Assembly (NCBI RefSeq): GCF_029223185.1
Contig: NZ_JARHUG010000017.1
Coordinates: forward strand, 1-64,000
Direction: 5' to 3'
DNA: 64,000 nt
DNA from: Aliiglaciecola sp. CAU 1673
GTDB taxonomy: Bacteria > Pseudomonadota > Gammaproteobacteria > Enterobacterales > Alteromonadaceae
Below, piece after piece: positions 28,270 through 35,798 of this stretch. The notes under the pieces are model-generated. The model was not told the DNA's origin. It searched no databases and was given only the letters and a program-made list of their open reading frames with translations. The position numbers and the translations under genes were made by a program. Positions within the stretch are counted from its first letter, which is position 1. Each line of letters begins with the position of its first letter.

Positions 28270-28982
28270 GATTCTTTCGAAGTATCAGAAAGCCCCTGGC
28301 ACTCTCATTCGATCTTGATGACACCCTGTACAACAACGGGCCAATTTTGCATCAGGCCGAACAGGCGTTAGTAGACTACCTGCAGCAGACTCATCCCCTG
28401 GCAAAAGGCAAAGATCAGCAGTATTGGCAGCAACTTAAGCATCAACTGCTGAATCAAAAGCCCGAACTGGGTAACGATATGACCGTCCTGCGCCGCGCCA
28501 TATTAACCTATGGGTTGGCAGACAGTGGATTGCAGGGGGGAGAGCTCAGCAAAGCCGTAGAAGAGGCTTTTCACTTTTTTTATCAGGCCCGCAGTAACTT
28601 CAAGGTAGATAAGAACGTATGTTCCTTATTGGACATATTAGCCCGGAAAGTACCACTAGTAGCCATTACCAATGGCAATGTTGACTTGGTACGCATTGGC
28701 ATAGCCGACTACTTTGAGGCGACTTTCCATGCCAGTCTGGCCTTACCCATGAAGCCACACCCGGCCATGTTTGTAGAGGCCATAAGACATCTGAAACTGC
28801 CTCCAGGTCAGATTCTGCATATCGGTGACAATCTGCAGAAAGATGTGGCAGGGAGCCTGGCTGTGGGCATGCAAAGCGCTTGGCATGCATGCAACCGGCC
28901 CATGCAACTGACAAACGAGCCGCCCGGACCATTACCCGATTTACAGTTAGATAGCCTGGAAGAGATTTTACAGCTGATTTAA
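28266..28982 (+). CDS. yigB: HAD-superfamily phosphatase (YigB-like)
   Basis: A 238-residue HAD hydrolase. Motif I is SFDLDDTLYNN, motif II is AITNGNVD, and motifs III/IV lie in KPHPAMF and HIGDNLQKDV. In E. coli the YigB product dephosphorylates FMN and 5-amino-6-ribitylamino uracil phosphate. The substrate assignment here rests on synteny with xerC. Its end overlaps the convergent YkgJ gene by 4 bases. Confidence 0.93.
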   Translation: MRFFRSIRKPLALSFDLDDTLYNNGPILHQAEQALVDYLQQTHPLAKGKDQQYWQQLKHQLLNQKPELGNDMTVLRRAILTYGLADSGLQGGELSKAVEEAFHFFYQARSNFKVDKNVCSLLDILARKVPLVAITNGNVDLVRIGIADYFEATFHASLALPMKPHPAMFVEAIRHLKLPPGQILHIGDNLQKDVAGSLAVGMQSAWHACNRPMQLTNEPPGPLPDLQLDSLEEILQLI

Positions 28983-29599
28983 GCCACCCGACTGCCGTCA
29001 TCCCACCCATGGGGATCGTCAGCACCGAAAAAGTAGGCTTGCATCATTACTTTTTCCAATACGTATTTCAGGGCCTGATTGATGGGCATATCCTGCTTGC
29101 CGAGATCATAGTCCAGCTGTTTGACCCGCTCCTTACCATGGCGAAGCATAGGCGGAGGATCTGACTCCATCGCGATCAAACTGTCGGCGTATTGCTGAGG
29201 ATGTGTTGCTTTAATAGGTTTACAGGTAGAAATCTGGATTTTACCATCTTTGCCACCATACCCGGCCGCGCCAAACATACGGCAAATGGCCGGACGCTCT
29301 TGATACACGCCACACTGCCCTTGTGAACCATCGAGTGATGCCCGTTGAAAGTGATAGCAGGCAAAGCCAGAGTAAATTTCCAGTTCGGCAAAAACTTGCT
29401 CAGCGCGTCCCTCATCATAGAGGCGCAATGCCAGCGGTAACATCTCTAATGGCGTCGCTTCGATAGCGGGGTTATTGCAGCAAGCGCCGCAACCGCTGAC
29501 ACAGTCCAAACCACGACGTTTTTGGTACTCGCCAAAGCTTTCGGAAAGCTCGTTAAACACAGCCTCAACAAGACGCGATAAATCTCGCAGCCTTTGCAT
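28979..29599 (-). CDS. YkgJ-family cysteine cluster protein
   Basis: A 206-residue protein with a Cys-rich metal-binding pattern: CVSGCGACC near residue 33, CYHF, CGVY, RPAICRMFG and STCKP. This is the CxxxCxxCC-type cluster family thought to bind zinc or an iron-sulfur centre. Function is unknown. GGAG lies upstream of the ATG. It is convergent with the lptM-yigB operon, and its own downstream region is coding on the other strand. Confidence 0.87.
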   Translation of the reverse strand: MQRLRDLSRLVEAVFNELSESFGEYQKRRGLDCVSGCGACCNNPAIEATPLEMLPLALRLYDEGRAEQVFAELEIYSGFACYHFQRASLDGSQGQCGVYQERPAICRMFGAAGYGGKDGKIQISTCKPIKATHPQQYADSLIAMESDPPPMLRHGKERVKQLDYDLGKQDMPINQALKYVLEKVMMQAYFFGADDPHGWDDGSRVA

Positions 29600-29711
29600 A
29601 GTGACTCCGCAACAAAAAATGACGGCAGCAAATTAGGGTGGCGGATTGTACGGGGATGTCGGAATTTTGCGCAATAGGGCCAGCAAAATATTTCCTGGCC
29701 CGGCGCTGGAT

Positions 29712-29743
29712 GAAAAGATAAGTCCCGGCCATTGACCGGGACT
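29712..29743 (-). terminator. Probable terminator of the DUF1993 gene
   Basis: An 8-bp perfect stem (29721-29728 with 29736-29743, loop of seven) lies 9 bases past the DUF1993 stop and is followed on the minus strand by TATCTTTTC. A second hairpin (29677-29683 with 29695-29701) lies further on. The remainder of this 150-base gap shows nothing. Confidence 0.6.
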
Positions 29744-29752
29744 TCCGCCTGC

Positions 29753-30265
29753 CTAAACGCCAACCTTACCCAGATAGTCAATCTTGCCAATCTCTACACC
29801 AAGATGACGCAGAATGCCGTAAGCAGTAGTGACGTGGAAAAAGAAATTCGGTAATACAAATTGGGTCAGATAGTCCTGGCCGTTGAAGTTCAACGTGATG
29901 CTAGGGAAATTCAAAACGATAGCTTTGCTTTCACCGCCATCGACTTGCTCAGCCGTTATCCCCGACAAAAAGTCCATGGTACGTTCAATACGAACCTTCA
30001 GCTCGGCTAAAGATTTTTCATTATCCTCAAAGCGGGGGATATCTACCCCTGCAAGTCTGGCGCCACAGCCTTTGGCGGTGTCACAGGCGATTTGAATTTG
30101 TGAGCTCAGCGGTAACATATCTATCGCCAGACGACTGCCGGCGATAGTGCTGGAGTCCACTTTTTTGGCAGTGGCAAATGCCTCGGCCTTGTCCAAAATC
30201 GCTTTCAGGTTGGCAAGGCTGTGTAACAGAACGGGGACGGAAGCATTAAACATGGATAGGGACAT
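29753..30265 (-). CDS. DUF1993 family protein
   Basis: A 170-residue protein of the DUF1993 family, which has a DinB-like four-helix fold. Recognisable stretches are SLSMFNASVPVLLHSLANL at the start, LAIDMLPLSSQIQIACD, and NFFFHVTTAYGILRHLGV near the end. DinB-like folds often bind metal through three histidines, but the function of this family is not established. The start at 30265 has AGGA upstream; a longer frame into the trxC region lacks support. Confidence 0.87.
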   Translation of the reverse strand: MSLSMFNASVPVLLHSLANLKAILDKAEAFATAKKVDSSTIAGSRLAIDMLPLSSQIQIACDTAKGCGARLAGVDIPRFEDNEKSLAELKVRIERTMDFLSGITAEQVDGGESKAIVLNFPSITLNFNGQDYLTQFVLPNFFFHVTTAYGILRHLGVEIGKIDYLGKVGV

Positions 30266-30360
30266 GGTTGTTCCTTTTACGTTATCAGGGTTTGTAACAG
30301 TAGTGCTAAAAGTCAGTTCGCAACAGGCCGTCTTGGACCAGGTGCAAAAAAGACAGGGAC

Positions 30361-30801
30361 TTACTCCACCAAATGCTGCGCCAGCCACTGCATCAGGCTG
30401 TGCTTCGGTAAAGCGCCGGATACCCGTGCTAACTCCTTACCTTGGGCAAAAAGCATCAAGGTTGGAATAGACCGAATCTGGTAGCGGGCGGCACTGTGCT
30501 GATTGGCCTGGGTATCGAGTTTGATAAAGCGAATTCGATGTTCCAGCTCTTTGGCAGCTTCGGAAAACACCGGTGCAAAGTTCAGGCAGGGGCCGCACCA
30601 GGGCGCCCAAAAATCCACCAGCACGGGCATATCATTTCGCTCAATATGACGTAAAAAGGTCTCATCCGTTGCTTCAATCGGCTTGCCGCTAAGCAGTGGC
30701 GCCTTGCATTTCCCACAAAGTGGCTGCTGTTCTAACCGACTAACTGGGATTCTATTGACCGCGGCACATTGACCACAAACCAATTGCAGATTGTTATCCA
30801 T
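30361..30801 (-). CDS. trxC: Thioredoxin 2 with N-terminal zinc finger
   Basis: Cytoplasmic disulfide reductase. The 146-residue protein has two CxxC pairs (C9/C12 and C29/C32) forming a zinc site, then a thioredoxin fold with active site WCGPC (C68/C71) and the cis-proline loop SIPTLMLF. The zinc domain and length identify TrxC rather than TrxA. The ATG at 30801 is preceded in frame by a TTG that would add one residue. The downstream DUF1993 gene is 95 bases away on the same strand. Confidence 0.95.
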   Translation of the reverse strand: MDNNLQLVCGQCAAVNRIPVSRLEQQPLCGKCKAPLLSGKPIEATDETFLRHIERNDMPVLVDFWAPWCGPCLNFAPVFSEAAKELEHRIRFIKLDTQANQHSAARYQIRSIPTLMLFAQGKELARVSGALPKHSLMQWLAQHLVE

Positions 30802-30852
30802 CAAAGATCTCTACAGGGCGTTTCCCTTAATATGGAGGCGATTGATCTTTGT

Positions 30853-31359
30853 TCAAGGTAAATAGACACCAATTTCCCGCTGATGCCGATCGGCATCGGG
30901 ATCAGCCATTGCAGCAACGGCTTCGATAGCAGCAATATAGTTTTCGCAAAAACCATGCTCCATCGCCCCTTTCAGCACATGCCACTTGTACCAGTCGAAA
31001 GGCATCAGCTCACTGACCACCTCGGTAGCCAGATAACTATGGGCCAGCAAGCGCTCTCCAGATTCCATTTGGACGCCAAGTGGACGGCGCACATAACCTC
31101 TGCCCTCAAACTTATCCAGCAACAATAATTGCTCTGCGCTGATGGCGTAAAGTACTCCCCATACAATGTGTTTTGGATCGCCTCGGTGCCAAATATCACA
31201 CTTTGCCGAGCCGTCGGCACCGCGCTTGTGAAAACGTAGTTCAAAACCGGATATACAAGCTTTGCCTAACAGGTTTACTCGGCCAAGACGCTGCTCGAGC
31301 CGGGCAATGGGCATATTGGAGCCGTAGGCAAAGTAATATTCAAAGGGGATGAGGGACAT
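30853..31359 (-). CDS. Gamma-glutamylcyclotransferase-like protein
   Basis: A 168-residue protein of the AIG2/GGCT fold. The N-terminal FAYGSNM loop binds the gamma-glutamyl group in this family, and DKFEGRGYVR holds the likely catalytic glutamate. Members cleave gamma-glutamyl peptides or amines with release of 5-oxoproline, for example in glutathione turnover. The actual substrate cannot be read from sequence. It sits in a loose minus-strand run of unrelated small enzymes. Confidence 0.87.
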   Translation of the reverse strand: MSLIPFEYYFAYGSNMPIARLEQRLGRVNLLGKACISGFELRFHKRGADGSAKCDIWHRGDPKHIVWGVLYAISAEQLLLLDKFEGRGYVRRPLGVQMESGERLLAHSYLATEVVSELMPFDWYKWHVLKGAMEHGFCENYIAAIEAVAAMADPDADRHQREIGVYLP

Positions 31360-31373
31360 ATCTCTAGACTGGC

Positions 31374-31874
31374 TTAAGTGGCAGGTTTCGGCGCCAGGCT
31401 CACTTCGCTATTGGTCAGCTGGCCGGTGTCCAGTTTAAACTGTTTAAGCCAATTCATTGCCGCCTGATTGTCCGGATGACGAGAAAAAGCGATGGTGCCA
31501 TGCATTAAGATGTATTTTTCAAGAGCAACCGCTTGCGTTGCGTCTTTTACCAACCAGCATTCACAGATTTGATTGCGCCGGTCAAGCAGCACGCCTGCCG
31601 CCGGTGAGTGTTCGGGCCAGCGCACATCACTGCCATCCCATTCCAACATATCTACCAGCACTCCCCATGGATGACCGCGGATCACCATATTGTGAATATG
31701 CTCTGAAAATTCAGTTAGGTAGGCGAGTTCCGTATTCGACTGCCAGGCACCTGACAATTTGACCCGGAGCAAATCACCGGTTTGCCAGAATTTAAACGTG
31801 CCCCGCTTCACACAGGTATCCTTATAAATTGAATTGCCTTTGTTCAATCTGAGCTTTTGCCAGTCGCTAGTCAA
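31374..31874 (-). CDS. Hypothetical protein (166 residues)
   Basis: I do not recognise this protein. It is soluble, has no signal peptide, and contains FKFWQTGDLLRVKLSGAW and HPWGVLVDMLEW, a pattern of short beta strands and helices that could be a STAS-like or SpoIIAA-like fold, but this is a weak impression. The start is TTG and its ribosome site is poor, so the true start may differ. It lies 14 bases upstream of the GGCT gene and 20 bases downstream of the MOSC gene, all on the minus strand. Confidence 0.7.
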   Translation of the reverse strand: MTSDWQKLRLNKGNSIYKDTCVKRGTFKFWQTGDLLRVKLSGAWQSNTELAYLTEFSEHIHNMVIRGHPWGVLVDMLEWDGSDVRWPEHSPAAGVLLDRRNQICECWLVKDATQAVALEKYILMHGTIAFSRHPDNQAAMNWLKQFKLDTGQLTNSEVSLAPKPAT

Positions 31875-31894
31875 GCCACCAACGCCCTTTTACT

Positions 31895-32722
31895 TCAGCT
31901 GACGGGGTAGCGCTCAGCCGTGCGAGTACTGAGCACCTCAATTTCCATGTCACAGGCAATCATTCCCTCATTCAGCGGAGTGACATTCATGCCGAAGTTA
32001 ATTTTCCCGGATTCATGTTTGCGAAAACGGCTTAGTGTGGCCAGCGGCTCTTTGTTTTCAAGGAATTCTCCAGTGGCTGGATCGCGGGTGGTGAATATGC
32101 AGCGGCTACAAGGACTATCTACCCGGAATGTCACATCGCCGATACGAAACGTCTGCCAACTATCCTCCGCAAATGGCTCTGTATTGCTGACCACCAGATT
32201 AGGACGGAACTGAGCCATTTGGCTTGGCACTGCAGCTTTCGCATTAAGTGCTTGCAAAGACGCCTGGCTGATCAAAAGAAGTGAGTAACCATCGGCAAAG
32301 CTGACCTTGGCACTAGCACTTTGACTGAAACGGGGGGAGTTCTCACTGGCATATAACAACTGGCAATCCCGGCCCAACAATCTGCTAAACCACTGGTTTG
32401 CTGTTTCTGTTGTCGCAAAGGCTTCAAATTCGTCTTTCCACACATGGGTCGCCACACCCTGCATGGAAAAATCCGTACAACGCAAGGCGAGCATCGGCAT
32501 GTCGGGATGAGAAACCATTAACCCCCAGGCTGTAGGTGCCGTTAACACCTGCACCAACTTGGGAAAGGCACGGCCGGTCAGCATTCTGCCGTTCATATCG
32601 GCCAGCATATAACGACGGTCAAAGCTAAGCCCGGTCTCTTCTACCCAACTGCGATCAAGGGTCAGCCCCCGGGTGGATTTAATTGGATAAATGCTGATCT
32701 GTGCCAGACTGATCCTACTCAT
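31895..32722 (-). CDS. MOSC-domain protein with N-terminal beta-barrel (YcbX-like)
   Basis: A 275-residue protein: N-terminal MOSC beta-barrel domain (ISIYPIKSTRGLTLDRSWV, FDRRYMLADMNG) and a C-terminal MOSC domain with RPNLVVS, DSPCSRCIFTTRDP and NFGMNV. MOSC proteins bind molybdenum cofactor and, like YcbX, can reduce N-hydroxylated compounds. The Cys in SPCSRC is the conserved cofactor ligand. It lacks the C-terminal ferredoxin domain of E. coli YcbX, so electrons must come from another protein. Confidence 0.9.
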   Translation of the reverse strand: MSRISLAQISIYPIKSTRGLTLDRSWVEETGLSFDRRYMLADMNGRMLTGRAFPKLVQVLTAPTAWGLMVSHPDMPMLALRCTDFSMQGVATHVWKDEFEAFATTETANQWFSRLLGRDCQLLYASENSPRFSQSASAKVSFADGYSLLLISQASLQALNAKAAVPSQMAQFRPNLVVSNTEPFAEDSWQTFRIGDVTFRVDSPCSRCIFTTRDPATGEFLENKEPLATLSRFRKHESGKINFGMNVTPLNEGMIACDMEIEVLSTRTAERYPVS

Positions 32723-32761
32723 TGGCGTTTCCTTGACCGCTGATTTGAACGAGGTGCAATA

Positions 32762-33331
32762 CTACTCTTTTTGCCAGCGTTGCAGCCACAAAAGCTCTCG
32801 CTGGTTCATTTTTTCCTGCCGAATGGTCCAGGCCCACCATGGCAGCAAGATAACAATGACCAATGCCAGCATCAGCGCAGAATTTTGCCATCCCCGGCTT
32901 GCCAGCGTCAGGTCAAAATACCAGTTTCCTGACACAAAGATCAGGAAGGCCAGCAATGTGGTTAACAGGCTTAATCGGGTAACCAATACCAGTTTTAGGT
33001 TATTTCGGCATTGTGTTTCCAAGCTATGCAAATAGCTACTGGTTGAATCGCTGCTGGTAGAGAGGGTTTGCCAACGCAGCCTGGTGTTGAGAACGGTAAA
33101 CCACAAAGCGAGTAAAAACATCACGGCAAACCAGGCTTTCTCGAACCAATGCTGCGGCGCGAAAAACCAAATCAATGGGATCAGTACTAGCAAACTCGCT
33201 AAATCCAGCATAAAGAAAAGTCGCTGTTTTAACTTTGCATGGCGCCATTTCTTCTGCAGTACAGCGGGATCCGGCACGTTAACGTCCTGCTCCAGCCATA
33301 CCTCACGCCATTGCTCCAAATTATCCTGCAT
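32762..33331 (-). CDS. Four-helix membrane protein, candidate anti-sigma factor
   Basis: A 189-residue protein with a charged N-terminal part (about 1-38, with WREVWLEQDVNVPD) and four hydrophobic helices in two pairs (about 40-58, 64-80, 118-135, 150-168). It overlaps the ECF sigma gene by 11 bases, the arrangement expected for a membrane anti-sigma factor. There is no zinc-binding HxxxCxxC motif, so if it is an anti-sigma it is not of the ZAS type. The role is inferred only from coupling to the sigma gene. Confidence 0.8.
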   Translation of the reverse strand: MQDNLEQWREVWLEQDVNVPDPAVLQKKWRHAKLKQRLFFMLDLASLLVLIPLIWFFAPQHWFEKAWFAVMFLLALWFTVLNTRLRWQTLSTSSDSTSSYLHSLETQCRNNLKLVLVTRLSLLTTLLAFLIFVSGNWYFDLTLASRGWQNSALMLALVIVILLPWWAWTIRQEKMNQRELLWLQRWQKE

Positions 33332-33803
33332 GGCTCAGCTCCTTAGCAAGTTGGTTTCGTGAGCGGCTGATAATGACCCCCACATTGGATAGGCTGAGAC
33401 CGCATACCTCAGCAATGTCTTCATAGCTCAAGCCCTCCATAAAAAGGGTCAGTACCTGGCGACTCTGAATTGGCAGGGAACGAATAGCATCCAGCAGTCT
33501 CTGCTGCTGCTCATTACGCTGCAATTGCTCTTCCAGCTTGGGTCCTGCTGGCGCAATATCCTCCTCCATCGTCTCTTCTAATTGTCTCACCTGCCTGGCC
33601 ACATGGGAGACGGCCTTGTTGTGAGCAATCTTCAGTACATAAGTCTTTTCGCTGCTATCGCCTTTAAAGGCCGGCATGGCTTGCCATACCGCCAACAAAA
33701 TCTCCTGCAGTAATTCCTGACAGAGGGCGTGATTAGCCTCATAACTGGCCGCAACCCGGCTGAATAGTGGGCCATATTGTTGCAGTAGATTATTAAAATC
33801 CAT
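33321..33803 (-). CDS. ECF-type RNA polymerase sigma factor
   Basis: A 160-residue sigma-70 family protein with only regions 2 and 4. Region 2 covers about residues 8-70 (CQELLQEILLAVWQAMPAF), and region 4 about 100-155 (IRSLPIQSRQVLTLFMEGLSYEDIAEVCGLSLSNVGVIISRSR). It should direct polymerase to extracytoplasmic-stress promoters, probably held by the downstream membrane protein. Its upstream region carries a sequence repeated in mirror image in front of the divergent PspB-like gene, good candidate for the cognate promoter. Confidence 0.93.
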   Translation of the reverse strand: MDFNNLLQQYGPLFSRVAASYEANHALCQELLQEILLAVWQAMPAFKGDSSEKTYVLKIAHNKAVSHVARQVRQLEETMEEDIAPAGPKLEEQLQRNEQQQRLLDAIRSLPIQSRQVLTLFMEGLSYEDIAEVCGLSLSNVGVIISRSRNQLAKELSHAG

Positions 33804-33831
33804 GATTTAGCGCTGTTCCATTTTCCTTAGC

Positions 33832-33860
33832 TAGTCACCATTCGAGAGATTTTCTTACAA
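33832..33860 (-). promoter_or_regulatory. Candidate autoregulated ECF promoter (sigma side)
   Basis: Reading on the minus strand: TTGTAAGAAA, 14 bases, GACTA. The end of GACTA lies 28 bases before the sigma factor ATG. The same two blocks at the same spacing occur on the plus strand at 33875-33903. Conservation of both blocks with divergence between them is the pattern of -35 and -10 elements read by one sigma factor. Confidence 0.55.
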
Positions 33861-33874
33861 GACAATGCATTTTT

Positions 33875-33903
33875 TTGTAAGAAATTCGCGAAGGCGAAGA
33901 CTA
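33875..33903 (+). promoter_or_regulatory. Candidate ECF promoter (PspB-like side)
   Basis: TTGTAAGAAA, 14 bases, GACTA on the plus strand, 33 bases before the start of the PspB-like gene. The first nine bases form a perfect inverted repeat with 33852-33860. It matches the element in front of the sigma gene in both blocks and spacing. Confidence 0.55.
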
Positions 33904-33936
33904 CCAGTGATGAAACCCACACTGGAGGATAATCTG

Positions 33937-34191
33937 ATGGATATGCTTATGTTTTTTACCTTGTTTGCGCTGATGATACTGGCCAGCCTTGGTCTTAGCT
34001 GGCTGGATCATAAATACAACGTACGCCTGACCGATTGGCTGAATGGCAAGACGGATAATCCATTCAAACCACGCAGATCGATCAGTCAGGTAGGGCATAT
34101 GGAAGGATTGAGGGAGCGTATCGAAATACTGGAAAAAATCGTGACCGAACCGGCCTATGAACTGAACAAGAAAATTAACGCCCTGAAGTGA
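33937..34191 (+). CDS. Small PspB-like membrane protein
   Basis: An 84-residue protein: one N-terminal helix (MLMFFTLFALMILASLGLSWL), a basic linker, and a C-terminal amphipathic helix (GLRERIEILEKIVTEPAYEL). This layout resembles the phage-shock envelope stress protein PspB, but similarity is in shape rather than clear identity. The start is set by GGAGG at 33924-33928, 8 bases before the ATG; longer frames upstream have no such site. It faces the ECF sigma factor across mirrored promoter sequences, so it is probably a target of that sigma. A terminator overlaps its stop codon. Confidence 0.82.
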   Translation: MDMLMFFTLFALMILASLGLSWLDHKYNVRLTDWLNGKTDNPFKPRRSISQVGHMEGLRERIEILEKIVTEPAYELNKKINALK

Positions 34192-34205
34192 TCAGGGCTT
34201 GTTTT
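34180..34205 (+). terminator. Terminator of the PspB-like gene
   Basis: A 7-bp stem (34180-34186 with 34192-34198, loop of five) overlaps the stop codon and is followed by TTGTTTT. It directly adjoins the left end of the MITE-like element. Confidence 0.75.
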
Positions 34206-34473
34206 ATACCAAGTCCACTAATGATCTGGTCAACTCAGAGCAGGTCAGAAGGGCTTAGATCAAGGCGCTGCTTTGAAGGCATAGTGGTGTCTATGTCAAA
34301 AAGCGGGAACGCGGAGATAAGCCCTTCTGGCCGCTCCCTGCGGGCGAGGTCAAAATACCCCCTGGCGGTGTTAGGGACCTTTGATTTAGTCCCACTAGAC
34401 CTGCAGGCCCCTGCCTTGCCACGGAGCATTTTGCTCACTCGCTGAGTGAGCACATTATTAATGGACTTGGTAT
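34206..34473. mobile_element. MITE-like element, copy 1 (268 bp)
   Basis: Ends are inverted repeats: ATACCAAGTCCACTAAT on the left and the complement of ATTAATGGACTTGGTAT on the right (one mismatch in about 17). TTA occurs on both outer sides of the TACCAAG ends and may be a 3-bp target duplication. The element encodes no transposase; open frames inside share Ser/Arg-rich peptide with those in copy 2 but have no gene character. Its reverse complement matches most of the element at 48308-48643. It lies between the PspB-like terminator and the stop codon of proA. Confidence 0.85.
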
Positions 34474-34477
34474 TAGA

Positions 34478-35728
34478 TTACTGACGGATATGGCCATCGC
34501 CAAGGACAATGAATTTTTCCGTGGTCAGGGAGTCCACCCCCATGGGACCGTAAGCATGCAACTTACTGGTGGAGATACCAATTTCAGCACCTAAGCCAAG
34601 CTCACCACCATCGGAAAAGCGCGATGAGGCATTAGCCATCACTACCGCGGAATCAATGCTGCGAATAAAATGCTGGGCTTTGGAATAATCCTGAGTGGCA
34701 ATCACTTCAGTATGACCTGATCCATAACGCTCAATATGCTCGATTGCCTGCTCGTAGGTATCTACCACCCGCACGGCAATCTCGAGTGCCAAGTATTCCG
34801 CATCCCAATCGGCATCGGTGGCAGGTTCGGCATCATGGAAGTAATCCACGCTCTGTTCACAGGCATGCACTTTCACTTTGTGCTCGGCAAACATGGCGGC
34901 GGCCATAGGTAAAAAAGCAGGGGCAATGGCCTTGTGTACCAATAAGGTTTCCAGGGCGTTGCATACGCCCGTCCGCTGGGTCTTACCGTTTTGCAGCAAA
35001 GCCAATGCCTTCACTTTATCGGCAGCGTCATCCACATACAAATGACAAACCCCTTTATAGTGCTGGATCACCGGGATACGGCTGTTTTCCGATACAAAGC
35101 GAATCAAACCCTCGCCACCACGCGGAATAATCAAATCGATGCTTTCATTAAGGGTCATCAACTCATTCATAATGGCGCGATCAGGATCAGGCACCACCAC
35201 CACGGCATTAGGGTCAATGTTCTGGGCTTTTAGTGCCGATTCAATACAAGCTGCAAGAGCCAGATTGGAATGCAGCGCTTCTTTCCCTCCACGCAGCACT
35301 ACCGCATTACCGGCTTTAAAACATAAGGCTGCGGCGTCGATGGTGACATTGGGACGAGACTCGTAAATCATCGCAATTACGCCCAAGGGAATGCGCATTT
35401 TACCCACTTCGATGCCACTGGGCTGACGGCGAATATCGCGAATACTGCCCACAGGATCGTCTTGAGCGGCAATTTGCCGTGCCGCTTCGGCAATCGCGGC
35501 AATGCGCTTGGGATCCAAGGTTAAACGGTCAAGCATGGCAGCCGATAAACCTGCGCTTTGTCCGGCATCCAAATCTTTCTTGTTAGCCGCTAAAATGCTA
35601 TCGGTTTTGCTGATTAGTTCATCGGCAATATGTCTTAATACCGCGTTTTTCTTCTCGGCTGTCAGTTTGGCAATTTGTCTTGATGCAATCCTGGCCTTGG
35701 CGGCCATCTCTTTAATGGAAAATGTCAT
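34478..35728 (-). CDS. proA: Gamma-glutamyl phosphate reductase
   Basis: Second step of proline synthesis: reduces gamma-glutamyl phosphate to glutamate semialdehyde with NADPH. The 416-residue protein is in the aldehyde dehydrogenase superfamily, with the active cysteine in GKTQRTGVCNALETLLVH and family stretches PRGGEGLIRFV and ANASSRFSDGGELGLGAEIG. The start at 35728 has AAGGAG upstream and gives the normal length; a frame extending 56 residues further has no support. It follows proB by 70 bases. Its stop codon is 5 bases from the MITE-like element, which must therefore form its 3' untranslated region. Confidence 0.97.
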   Translation of the reverse strand: MTFSIKEMAAKARIASRQIAKLTAEKKNAVLRHIADELISKTDSILAANKKDLDAGQSAGLSAAMLDRLTLDPKRIAAIAEAARQIAAQDDPVGSIRDIRRQPSGIEVGKMRIPLGVIAMIYESRPNVTIDAAALCFKAGNAVVLRGGKEALHSNLALAACIESALKAQNIDPNAVVVVPDPDRAIMNELMTLNESIDLIIPRGGEGLIRFVSENSRIPVIQHYKGVCHLYVDDAADKVKALALLQNGKTQRTGVCNALETLLVHKAIAPAFLPMAAAMFAEHKVKVHACEQSVDYFHDAEPATDADWDAEYLALEIAVRVVDTYEQAIEHIERYGSGHTEVIATQDYSKAQHFIRSIDSAVVMANASSRFSDGGELGLGAEIGISTSKLHAYGPMGVDSLTTEKFIVLGDGHIRQ

Positions 35729-35798
35729 AAATACTCCTTGGGGGACGACGCATCTTCGGCCATCCCTTTTTTTATCGCTAACGAATACGAAAAGAAAG

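Noticed and set aside
34235-34453. Open frames inside the MITE-like elements (also 48320-48577)
   Set aside because: The same peptide pattern appears in both copies only because the DNA repeat is shared; no ribosome site and no known domain, so not called as genes or transposases.
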